6,282 bases of DNA from Thermococcus paralvinellae (GTDB lineage: Archaea > Methanobacteriota_B > Thermococci > Thermococcales > Thermococcaceae): positions 1 to 6,282 of the forward strand of contig DQUR01000061.1 in NCBI GenBank assembly GCA_015662175.1, written 5' to 3'. A program made the translations under genes and the position numbers. The notes under the pieces are model-generated. The model did no database searches and had not been told where the DNA came from. It worked only from the letters and a program-made list of their open reading frames with translations. This document shows positions 1-5,633 of the stretch, piece after piece. Position 1 is the stretch's first letter. Every line of letters begins with the position of its first letter.

Positions 1-1
1 A

Positions 2-442
2 GCTGGCTTTGAACCCGTTGATGTGTTGATGTGAATTCTAATGCTTCTGAGAATGATAAGGAGAGGGGAAATAAAAATAGAGAACGAATACGCAAGGGCT
101 GTAAGATATGAGGGAAACGTCGAAGCCCAAAAGCTGATAAACAAGTTCTTTGAAGTTATTGATGCAAAATGGAGAGCCTTAGGAATAATCCCAAAGAGCG
201 GACTTGAGCTTAGAGAAGAGTACAAGGACCTGGAGATAAGGACTCATCACAATGTTAAAGTTCCAGAACTACCTGATCTCGAAAAGGGTTGCCTCTGCGG
301 TGCAATACTTAGAGGATTGGCGTTGCCGCCACAGTGCCCCCACTTTGGAAAGACCTGCACCCCAAGGAATCCGGTCGGGCCATGCATGGTTTCCTACGAA
401 GGAACCTGCCACATCTTTTACAAGTACGGGGCTTTGTTTTAG
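2..442 (+). pseudogene. hypD: HypD, hydrogenase maturation protein (3' part, in-frame stop)
   Basis: HypD works with HypC and HypE to build the Fe(CN)2CO part of the [NiFe]-hydrogenase active site in the cytoplasm and carries a [4Fe-4S] cluster. The 5' end lies outside the window. The frame reads AGFEPVDVLM, then TGA at 32-34, then ILMLLRMIRRGE and onward without a break to TAG at 440-442. The C-terminal part has the HypD signature: GCLCG at 292-306, CPHFGKTC, and a GPCMVSYEGTC block, with six cysteines. Residues on both sides of the TGA fit the family, so this is a nonsense change inside an otherwise complete reading frame, not the gene start. No ribosome binding site precedes the ATG at 41, so a functional 133-residue product is unlikely. 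A sequencing error is the main alternative. The gene faces the operon on its right, with a 13-base gap. Family identity is firm; loss of function is inferred. Confidence 0.85.
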
Positions 443-455
443 GCTTTGCCTTCCT

Positions 456-1583
456 TTATTCCACCCTAACAATCCTTTCTTTCCAAGGGGCTATGCGAAC
501 CCTGATGTATCCTTTAAGCTTTTCATCAACCTCCCTATCACCCGTATACACCCTTACTGGCTTTTTAACCTTTGAGGGAGTTGCAACTACGATGATGTTT
601 TCCTTTGGAATCTTCCTAAGGACTTCTGCAGAAAACTGCTGATTTCCCCTCCCAAAAAGAAAGTTAATGCCTCCAACAACGGTAACAATTATCTTGGGAT
701 TTTTGTCGACAAACTTTAAGAGGTCTTTTTCCTGGGCGTCCTTAATTAAAAGCTCTGCTTTCCCATCTTTAATTTCAACGACATCAACCCCCAAAAGGGT
801 TCCATCAATCCCAAGCTTGTCTTTAATCCTCTTCACTGTTGAGCCCGCCCCTAAAAAGTAAATTCCATCTTCAAGCTCTTCAACAACCGCTTCAGCTAAA
901 GCTTCAAGCTCTTCGCATTCATCAACTTTTGTTGGCTCCTTGGAACCTTGGACTAAGGATTCAAGATAGGGGGTTAATGCCATACCATGAAGCCTGGCTT
1001 TTACCTCATCACGTCTGTATGCATTTTCATCCAGATCCAAAACCTCGCGCTCCACTACCTCCGCATTTCCCCTAAGGAACTCAATCAAGAGCCTTGCCGC
1101 ATCTTCTGGGGAGGAGGCAAAAACTCCAGAGAACATCTTTACTCCCGTTGGAATTCCAAGGATTGGAACTTTTTTATCCACAACAGAATATACATCCCTT
1201 GCAGTTCCATCTCCTCCGGCAAAAATCAGGATATCAACTTTATCCGCCATGAGCTTTGCCAAAGTTTTTGTGTCTTCACTCGTGGTATCAGGGATCATGA
1301 GTCCAAAGACCTCTCTATAACCAATTTCCCTATGCCTAACAACCTGATACTTGAAATTTAAACCCTTAAAAGCATATTCACCGAGCTCTTTAGGACCAGT
1401 TAAAAATTCTATACCCTTAGATTCCTCATAATGAGATAGCTCACCTAAAAAGAGCCTGGCCAAATCCAATGCAACCGGCTTAGCGCCCCTTCTTATTGCC
1501 TCCTCTACGACCCCATCCGTACCTTTTAAAGCAACCTTACCCCCCATTCCGGCTATTGGGTTTATTATTAAGCCGACTTTCAT
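456..1583 (-). CDS. ATP-NAD kinase-like protein (COG3199 type)
   Basis: This 375-residue protein belongs to the NAD-kinase/diacylglycerol-kinase-like fold, in the long archaeal group usually annotated as predicted ATP-NAD kinase. Bona fide members phosphorylate NAD to NADP; the true substrate of this long group is not certain. Visible motifs are the N-terminal NPIAGMGG (residues 8-15), the nucleotide-binding GGDGTARD (123-130) and GIPTGVKMFSGVFA (143-156). A second glycine-rich stretch, FLGAGSTVKRIKDKLG, lies in the C-terminal half, and the tail is basic (RIAPWKERIVRVE). No membrane segment or signal peptide is seen. The ATG at 1583 is preceded five bases earlier by GGAGGTG, which fixes the start. 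It follows the channel fragment after 25 bases on the same strand, so it is probably the last gene of that operon, and it ends 13 bases from the hypD stop. The reading frame is intact. Confidence 0.88.
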   Translation of the reverse strand: MKVGLIINPIAGMGGKVALKGTDGVVEEAIRRGAKPVALDLARLFLGELSHYEESKGIEFLTGPKELGEYAFKGLNFKYQVVRHREIGYREVFGLMIPDTTSEDTKTLAKLMADKVDILIFAGGDGTARDVYSVVDKKVPILGIPTGVKMFSGVFASSPEDAARLLIEFLRGNAEVVEREVLDLDENAYRRDEVKARLHGMALTPYLESLVQGSKEPTKVDECEELEALAEAVVEELEDGIYFLGAGSTVKRIKDKLGIDGTLLGVDVVEIKDGKAELLIKDAQEKDLLKFVDKNPKIIVTVVGGINFLFGRGNQQFSAEVLRKIPKENIIVVATPSKVKKPVRVYTGDREVDEKLKGYIRVRIAPWKERIVRVE

Positions 1584-1588
1584 CGCTG

Positions 1589-1595
1589 CACCTCC
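1589..1595 (-). promoter_or_regulatory. Ribosome binding site of the kinase-like gene
   Basis: GGAGGTG on the minus strand lies five bases before the ATG at 1583. It is the strongest Shine-Dalgarno match in the window and suggests this gene is well translated even if the upstream channel gene is broken. Confidence 0.8.
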
Positions 1596-1608
1596 AGCTA
1601 TTGTAAGA

Positions 1609-1968
1609 CTATCTCATATACCTTCTCGCAAATACCGTCAGGAACACTGCCCACATGAACATTCCAAAGATTGCTTCAGCGGAGGCAAATATACGGCCAA
1701 TTCCCACCGGATGCAAATCACCATAACCCAGTGTTGTCGCTGTTACCACGCTGAAGTACTCATAATCCAAAAAGCTCTTGAGGGGCACGCCGTTGCTTGC
1801 AACACTTTTGGTGATGTAGAATAGCGTTGGAAAGATCAAGTTGACCATAAAAATCCAGATGATAATTGGTCTTTTCCAATCGATTCCATATTTACATGTC
1901 ACATCTACCAGCAACCATTCTAGAATTGCTTCTAAGAAGTGAATAACTTTTCGTGTTTTTCTTCGCAT
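1609..1968 (-). pseudogene. Potassium-channel pore domain, 3' half of the split channel gene
   Basis: This 119-residue reading frame carries a two-helix ion-channel domain (Ion_trans_2 type). There is a first membrane helix at about residues 35-54, a pore loop with the selectivity filter TTLGYGD (78-84), and a second helix at about 93-114 ending in a short basic tail. The segment before the first helix (EWLLVDVTCKYGIDWKRP) resembles the linker that joins pentapeptide-type domains to pores in fusion channels. The ATG at 1968 lies inside a 17-bp tandem repeat and has no recognisable ribosome binding site. The frame overlaps the end of the upstream reading frame by 37 bases. Removing one repeat unit joins the two in frame, so this is best read as the C-terminal half of a frameshifted gene. 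If it is translated alone it could still form a minimal pore, but that is speculation. Confidence 0.85.
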
Positions 1969-1989
1969 TTTATTTTTCTTCGCATTTTA
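1956..1989. repeat. 17-bp perfect tandem duplication causing a frameshift
   Basis: Two identical copies lie side by side at 1956-1972 and 1973-1989; on the minus strand the unit is taaaatgcgaagaaaaa. The same period continues for two more bases to 1991. Seventeen is not a multiple of three, so the extra copy moves the reading frame. The codon phase before and after differs by exactly the amount that deleting one copy corrects (1199 - 17 = 1182 = 3 x 394). Confidence 0.97.
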
Positions 1990-2948
1990 TTCAACTTTAA
2001 GTGGTTTTTTATTCTAAACTGAGGAAGTCTAAACTTCACTGGAAGATGCATTAGGTATCTTTCAATTTTCTGCTTTCTTCTTGCAACCATCTCATGATAG
2101 TAATAAATATCCGCCTTTTCATTATCCCCACTTTTTTCCCAGTTTATCCTTGCTAAACGATAAAAGATTTCTTCTATGTATGGATTGTTAAAGCAACAGT
2201 CCTCAATCAGTATGTATCCATAAACAGTTAGCTCTGCTGTCAGATTGGGAAGGACAGTCAGATTCCAGGTAATATCGCTGTAAAAGTGCACTCTTTTAAA
2301 GACTAGATTATTGTATATAACAATATGGACGAATTCCGGGAGCTTTATTCTTATCATCTGAACATGACCGGGTATTGAGAGATTTTCCATCAATAGCTGT
2401 CCGCTAAAGTATTTTATTAAAATCCTAACCTGACGTTTAAATCTTGGATTTTCATCAAATTTAACGCTACTTATAACCAAAATTCTGGCTTTTGCGTGCT
2501 TTTTTGTTACCTCTGAAATTTTAATGCCTTTCTCTTCCAGAAATTTTTTTAATAGTGGATATCTTGAGTTTATTCCTATTTTCCGGACCCCTTGGAGATT
2601 GAAAAGCTCAACCCTTCCATAAATATGGTATCTCTCCTCATATTCTCCCTCGCTTGAATTCTCCTTGTCTTTTTCTTTTACATGCTCAAAAGAGTTCATC
2701 ATTATGTATTTTATCTGACTGTCCCTTATATAAATTGAAGTATAAAATCGCACTTTTAATATGTTTGCCCCAAAGATAATGGAGTGTTGTATAAGAAGTG
2801 TTTTTAAAGTAGTTTCAAAAATTATAAAATTTTCTATTGTACAATTGTAAAGAGTTACCCCGGCGAACTCGGAGTTATCAATTATCAGGGTTTTGATATG
2901 AGAGTCTTTAAATATGATAGATTTATTATTTTTAAGATTTGAAATCCT

Positions 2949-2972
2949 AGCATTATATAGAGCATTATATAG
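2949..2972. repeat. 12-bp perfect tandem duplication, in frame
   Basis: The unit agcattatatag occurs twice in a row (2949-2960 and 2961-2972). It lies in the coding sequence of the channel gene and gives the repeated peptide LYNA-LYNA. Being a multiple of three, it leaves the frame intact. Confidence 0.92.
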
Positions 2973-3163
2973 ATACACCCCTTCAAAATACGTGATCTCC
3001 CTTTCTAACTTTTTTTGAAATGCTTTTTCTTTTATTTCTTTAATTTTTTCCCCATAGAGAAGCTCTCCCTCTTCAAATGGTATGTGGAGAGAGCAATAAT
3101 TTGAGTCCTTTAACGCTTTTTTATCACATTTATGTCCATTTTCATAGATATATTCGCACATAT

Positions 3164-3952
3164 TCAATCACCTTTAAGCTCAATTTCCTCCTGCATAGCC
3201 CTGATTTTTGCCTTTTTAACTGCTTCCTCATGTTCAATTTCTCCTTTAATTCCTTTAACCCTTTGTGAAAGATTTAATAGGATCTCTTCAGGTCCATAGA
3301 GAATGACCAAATCTCCAGGCAGTATTTTTGTATTACTGCTTGGAGCGCCGATGTACACTTCCTTATCTTTCACTTTTCTGTAAATACCAAGAACAAGAAC
3401 TCCTTCTTTATCAAGCTGTAACTCCCCCAAGGTCCTATTTGCCAGCCAGCTATCTTTTTTGACCTTTATCTGTGCTATTGAATACCCCTTGCTTAAACCT
3501 AAAAGCTGGTTATAATCATAAATCTTAAGTGAGGGGAAAAATTTCTTAAGGATCCTTTTAATAATTTTCCTCATCGTCCTGTCTATCCATTTTGATCTAA
3601 CAAAAACGTACAAAATCAACAGACCACACAGGAGAAAAATAAAAGTTTGCTTGGCTTCTTCTGCATTCTTGCCGATGAAGGTTAGCACAAGGGTAGCTAT
3701 AGCCGAAGTTATTCCAGCACTCCCGAGGAAAATAAGGAGTCTGATTATTTTTCTCCTCACTGGGTGGGAAACAACGTATTCTGACTCCGAAGTTGTGAAG
3801 CCAGTCCCAGAAAAAGCTGATTGAGCCTGAAACGATGCAACATCTCTAGAAAGCCCAGTCATTTCTAAGGCAACGGTTCCAATTCTAACGATTATGATTG
3901 AAACAAGAATAACTAACAGGAATGAGATAAGGGCTATCACCTGTGTCACCAT
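3164..3952 (-). CDS. Membrane protein with C-terminal TrkA-C (RCK_C) domain
   Basis: A 262-residue membrane protein probably involved in cation (potassium) handling. Membrane segments are seen at about residues 4-24, 68-92 and 102-118. Between the first two is FQAQSAFSGTGFTTSE (41-56), which recalls the pore-loop motifs of TrkH/KtrB potassium transporters. A basic linker (RKIIKRILKKFF) leads to a TrkA-C domain at about 152-226, with the usual strand pattern IAQIKV, LGELQL, VLVLGIYR and ILPGDLVILYG. A charged helical tail ends the protein. RCK_C domains in this superfamily bind small ligands that gate potassium transport; the ligand here is unknown. The ATG at 3952 has no ribosome binding site but sits about 26 bases after a TATA-like box, so the transcript may be leaderless. 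It heads the minus-strand operon, and its last codons (GGT GAT TGA) supply the ribosome binding site of the next gene. Confidence 0.85.
   Translation of the reverse strand: MVTQVIALISFLLVILVSIIIVRIGTVALEMTGLSRDVASFQAQSAFSGTGFTTSESEYVVSHPVRRKIIRLLIFLGSAGITSAIATLVLTFIGKNAEEAKQTFIFLLCGLLILYVFVRSKWIDRTMRKIIKRILKKFFPSLKIYDYNQLLGLSKGYSIAQIKVKKDSWLANRTLGELQLDKEGVLVLGIYRKVKDKEVYIGAPSSNTKILPGDLVILYGPEEILLNLSQRVKGIKGEIEHEEAVKKAKIRAMQEEIELKGD
3167..3172 (-). promoter_or_regulatory. Ribosome binding site of the channel gene
   Basis: GGTGAT on the minus strand is five bases from the ATG at 3161 and is embedded in the last codons of the TrkA-C gene. It decides the start in favour of ATG 3161 over TTG 3167 and indicates translational coupling. 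Confidence 0.72.
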
Positions 3953-3974
3953 TCAGATTATCTTAGGGGAGCAT

Positions 3975-3990
3975 TATTAAAGATTTCTGT
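3975..3990 (-). promoter_or_regulatory. Probable BRE/TATA promoter of the three-gene operon
   Basis: The minus strand reads acagaaat then CTTTAATA (3982-3975), a purine-rich BRE followed by an archaeal TATA-like box. The box centre is about 26 bases before the ATG at 3952, so transcription would start at or next to the start codon. This agrees with the missing ribosome binding site there. Confidence 0.55.
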
Positions 3991-4031
3991 TCTTAAGCAT
4001 TTCATGTAGAGCACCCCATAGTATTAGTTCA

Positions 4032-4238
4032 TTAAGATTTTCTAAAAAAGCTCACTGTATGAGCCTGCGGACATAGCCAGTTGAGGGCAACATGGACAAC
4101 TAATAGCCCAAAGAAAGCAAAGCCAATATATGTATGAATCCCCAGCTTGGCAAAAAGAGGACCTATGAGAAAGATGCAGTTGTATCGGCTATAATCCACA
4201 AGAGTTCATGACACCCACATCCTAAGCTTAAAGCTCAT
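4032..4238 (-). pseudogene. Small DUF4405-like membrane protein with an in-frame stop
   Basis: The frame from ATG 4238 reads MSFKLRMWVS, then TGA (4208-4206), then TLVDY, and continues to TAA at 4034-4032, 68 codons before the final stop. After the premature stop comes a clear membrane helix with spaced histidines, GIHTYIGFAFFGLLVVHVALNW. This is the pattern of DUF4405/cytochrome-b-like small membrane proteins (helix with His, then His near an NW pair). The part after TLVDY (SRYNCIFLIGPLF) is short and less membrane-like than expected, so a compensated indel or short deletion may exist there. A CGA-to-TGA change (Arg to stop) would explain the nonsense codon. The ATG overlaps the stop of the remnant upstream as ATGA. 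A partial ribosome binding site (AAGGGT) precedes it. The family assignment is from pattern recognition and is moderately sure. Confidence 0.58.
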
Positions 4239-4595
4239 TTTATTACCCTTTTGGTGCGTTTATCGTTATCTCCACTGATCTTCCACTGTCCTCTGATTGC
4301 AATTTTTTAGTTATAGCGCTCTACAGGATTTACTTCCTCAATGACTTTTTTATGGCTTTTTCGATTACTTTGAGTTCAGAAACTTAAGTAAATACCGTTT
4401 CCCCTCTGGGGGAAGTCCTTATGTAAAAACTTAACCGTGCGCCATAAGAACAGCCACTGTCATATTTTTAATTACAGAGTGCGGACAGGGGGACTGAGTA
4501 TGCTTAAAATTAACCGTAACATTAATTGTAATCTCAACACTGATCTCAACAACATAAGCTTCAGCTGGAACAACATAAAGCAACAGAACCCTCAT
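4235..4595 (-). pseudogene. Decayed gene of unknown function upstream of the DUF4405-like remnant
   Basis: Gene-like segments occur in successive frames, all on the minus strand. From ATG 4595 a signal-peptide-like start (MRVLLLYVVPAEAYVVEIS) leads to VIKNMTVAVLMAHG and a TAA at 4433-4431. A second frame gives KFLHKDFPQRGNGIYLSF, ending in TGA at 4378-4376. A third, from about 4380, gives SELKVIEKAIKK. A fourth, from 4345, gives VIEEVNPVERYN, a TAA at 4309-4307, then KIAIRGQWKISGDNDKRTK and VIK, ending in TGA 4237-4235 that overlaps the next start. The switch near 4350 lies in an A-run where one missing A explains the frame change. This reads like an exported protein of about 120 residues broken by at least three frameshifts and one stop. 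I do not recognise the family, and some of the pieces could be chance. Confidence 0.38.
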
Positions 4596-4725
4596 GAGAA
4601 ACCACTGAGCCAACGTAATGGATGTGATTTTCCTCGAATTTGACAGCAAAGGGCAGTAAGGTTAGGAGGGCATAAAGTGAGCTAAAGTTTATGTAGCATG
4701 AGTATAGTGTGGGCCAAACAAAGCT

Positions 4726-4739
4726 CAAGCTCTAGCTTG
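4726..4739. promoter_or_regulatory. Palindrome upstream of the hydrolase promoter
   Basis: CAAGCT-CT-AGCTTG has perfect 6-bp arms around a 2-bp centre. The centre is too short for an RNA hairpin loop, so a protein binding site is the more natural reading. It ends about 30 bases before the TATA-like box at 4770. Operator function is a guess. Confidence 0.3.
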
Positions 4740-4762
4740 TTAATCCTACAAAAACAAATACG

Positions 4763-4779
4763 CAAACTTCATAAACTTT
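4763..4779 (+). promoter_or_regulatory. Probable BRE/TATA promoter of the MBL-fold hydrolase gene
   Basis: CAAACTT followed by CATAAACTTT has its TATA-like centre about 24 bases before the ATG at 4798, the archaeal spacing for a start of transcription at or next to the start codon. No ribosome binding site precedes the ATG, consistent with a leaderless mRNA. Confidence 0.55.
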
Positions 4780-4797
4780 TGATTACTCTTCCCGTTT

Positions 4798-5514
4798 ATG
4801 TCGAGAGAATATCCCATGGTTAAGAAAGTTATGGAAGACCTCTACCAAATCAGACCGGGAAAACTTTCAAGCCATGTGTACCTAATTCTGGGAGATATAA
4901 ACATCCTGATAGATTCGGGGACTGCCGACGATTTTCCTAAGCTAAAGGAAGGGCTGGATCATGTTGGGATAAAGCCGGAGGATGTTGATGTTGTAATAAA
5001 TACCCACGAACACTTTGATCATATCGGCGGGAATATTTACCTGCAAAAGCATTCCTTAATAGGGGCATACAAGTACGCGGCTGTGAAAATAGTGTATGGG
5101 GATGATGAAGTCACCCACTGCAGGGCTCATGGACAGGAGGTGATCGGCTACAAAGTCCATCTCTGGATGAACCATGAAGACGTTATAGATGCGGGAAGGT
5201 GGTTTTTGAAGGTAATACACACACCGGGGCATACATCAGGCAGCATGTGCCTCTATGAGCCCAGAAAAAGAATTCTATTCTCTGGAGATACACTTTTTGC
5301 AAATGGAGTTATATCGAACATCTACGACTCCGGAAGCCTAGGGGAATATTTCAACTCCCTGAGAAGGCTTAACACCCTCAAGATAAAGCTTTTACTCCCG
5401 GGACACGGGTGGATTTCAGAAAATATCGAAGAGGACATAGAAAAAACGATTAAATCCGTTATAAACAAATTTCCAGAAGCTGAGAGGCTTAAAAGATTGT
5501 TTTCCGGAGAATAG
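4798..5514 (+). CDS. Metallo-beta-lactamase-fold hydrolase
   Basis: A 238-residue cytoplasmic hydrolase of the metallo-beta-lactamase superfamily (glyoxalase II/arylsulfatase-like branch); the substrate cannot be told from sequence. All metal ligands of a two-metal site are present: THEHFDH (H70, H72, D74, H75), H145 in HTPGHTSG, D164 in FSGDTLF and H203 in LLPGHG. The N-terminal beta-hairpin (HVYLILGDINILIDSGT, with D39) is the usual start of the fold. It lacks the extra beta-CASP domain of RNA-processing relatives. The length is normal for single-domain members and there is no signal peptide. The start at 4798 is chosen because the TATA-like box lies about 24 bases upstream, implying a leaderless transcript. 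ATG 4816 also lacks a ribosome binding site and is the alternative. The gene is transcribed alone, 119 bases ahead of the transporter, and is intact. Confidence 0.92.
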   Translation: MSREYPMVKKVMEDLYQIRPGKLSSHVYLILGDINILIDSGTADDFPKLKEGLDHVGIKPEDVDVVINTHEHFDHIGGNIYLQKHSLIGAYKYAAVKIVYGDDEVTHCRAHGQEVIGYKVHLWMNHEDVIDAGRWFLKVIHTPGHTSGSMCLYEPRKRILFSGDTLFANGVISNIYDSGSLGEYFNSLRRLNTLKIKLLLPGHGWISENIEEDIEKTIKSVINKFPEAERLKRLFSGE

Positions 5515-5527
5515 CCGGGATTCTCCT

Positions 5528-5569
5528 ATTTTAGCACCATCTTTTAGCACATGATTGTTCATCGTGTTA
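5528..5569 (+). other. Short direct repeat and imperfect hairpin after the hydrolase gene
   Basis: TTTTAGCAC occurs at 5529-5537 and 5542-5550 (period 13), giving two short T-rich tracts as in archaeal terminators. The second copy runs into an inverted repeat: 5545-5554 (TAGCACATGA) pairs with 5559-5569 (TCATCGTGTTA), with a 4-base loop, one bulged C and one G-U pair. It may end the hydrolase transcript, or be an operator about 20 bases upstream of the transporter TATA box. Neither is proven. Confidence 0.35.
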
Positions 5570-5582
5570 CATTTAAGGACAT

Positions 5583-5597
5583 AAATCTTTATAAACC
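5583..5597 (+). promoter_or_regulatory. Probable promoter of the MFS transporter gene
   Basis: AAATC followed by TTTATAAAC (5588-5596) is a good archaeal BRE/TATA match. Transcription would begin near 5615-5620, giving a short leader that contains the ribosome binding site at 5623. Confidence 0.62.
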
Positions 5598-5622
5598 TAA
5601 ACCCGTTCTCCGCCAGCCTCAA

Positions 5623-5628
5623 GGTGAT
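5623..5628 (+). promoter_or_regulatory. Ribosome binding site of the MFS transporter
   Basis: GGTGAT is five bases before ATG 5634 and selects this start over the in-frame ATGs at 5646, 5655 and 5658. Confidence 0.75.
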
Positions 5629-5633
5629 TTATA

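Larger units (their letters stand above)
1932..3161 (-). pseudogene. Cys/His and beta-helix repeat N-terminal part of the split channel gene
   Basis: The first half of a frameshifted channel gene, 409 residues from the ATG at 3161. That start has GGTGAT five bases upstream; the TTG at 3167 is too close to the same site. The protein opens with a Cys/His motif (C2, C12, C23, H26, around NYCSLHIP), probably a small zinc knuckle. A charged helix follows, then a long run of hydrophobic beta-strands (about residues 65-150, continuing to about 330) resembling a degenerate pentapeptide-repeat or right-handed beta-helix. A conserved-looking helix, DIYYYHEMVARRKQK (about 351-365), comes next. The last 17 residues (MRRKIKCEE to the TAG at 1932) are out of frame, created by the 17-bp duplication. 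With one copy removed, the protein continues into the pore domain for 511 residues in total. The DNA is visibly more AT-rich than the flanking genes. The start lies two bases after the TrkA-C gene's stop, indicating an operon. Confidence 0.78.
4596..4797. other. Non-coding stretch between the decayed region and the hydrolase gene
   Basis: No intact gene is seen. On the minus strand, 4731-4561 is open (57 codons) without a convincing start and contains a hydrophobic run (FSSLYALLTLLPFAVKFEE). This may be more debris of a membrane protein or simply chance. The right end holds a 14-bp palindrome and the hydrolase promoter. Confidence 0.45.

Noticed and set aside
32..34. TGA in hypD as a selenocysteine codon
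   Set aside because: Thermococcales are not known to use selenocysteine, the position is not a recognised catalytic cysteine of HypD, and no supporting RNA structure was seen.
443..455. Intrinsic terminator between the convergent genes
   Set aside because: Only 13 bases, with no clear T-run on the minus strand and a weak one on the plus strand within the hypD end.
252..642. Plus-strand open frames overlapping hypD and the kinase-like gene
   Set aside because: They cross the hypD end and lie opposite the kinase-like gene; both real genes have clear family motifs in their own frames.
1956..1991. Programmed ribosomal frameshift joining the two channel halves
   Set aside because: The A-runs do not form a proper X-XXY-YYZ slippery site in the phase needed, and the exact 17-bp duplication explains the shift more simply. 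Transcriptional slippage is not excluded.
3165..3167. TTG at 3167 as the start of the channel gene (stop/start overlap)
   Set aside because: It is almost on top of the GGTGAT ribosome binding site, whereas ATG 3161 has normal spacing.
4437..4643. A 68-residue gene on the plus strand
   Set aside because: It is antisense to the remnant, has an Asn-rich composition without a recognisable pattern, and lacks initiation signals.
4431..4649. An intact 72-residue gene on the minus strand
   Set aside because: No ribosome binding site, an abrupt end, and better reading as part of a frame-shifted remnant that continues downstream in other frames.
3953..4797. C/D-box guide RNA or other small RNA gene
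   Set aside because: No properly spaced TGATGA/CTGA box pairs were found on either strand.
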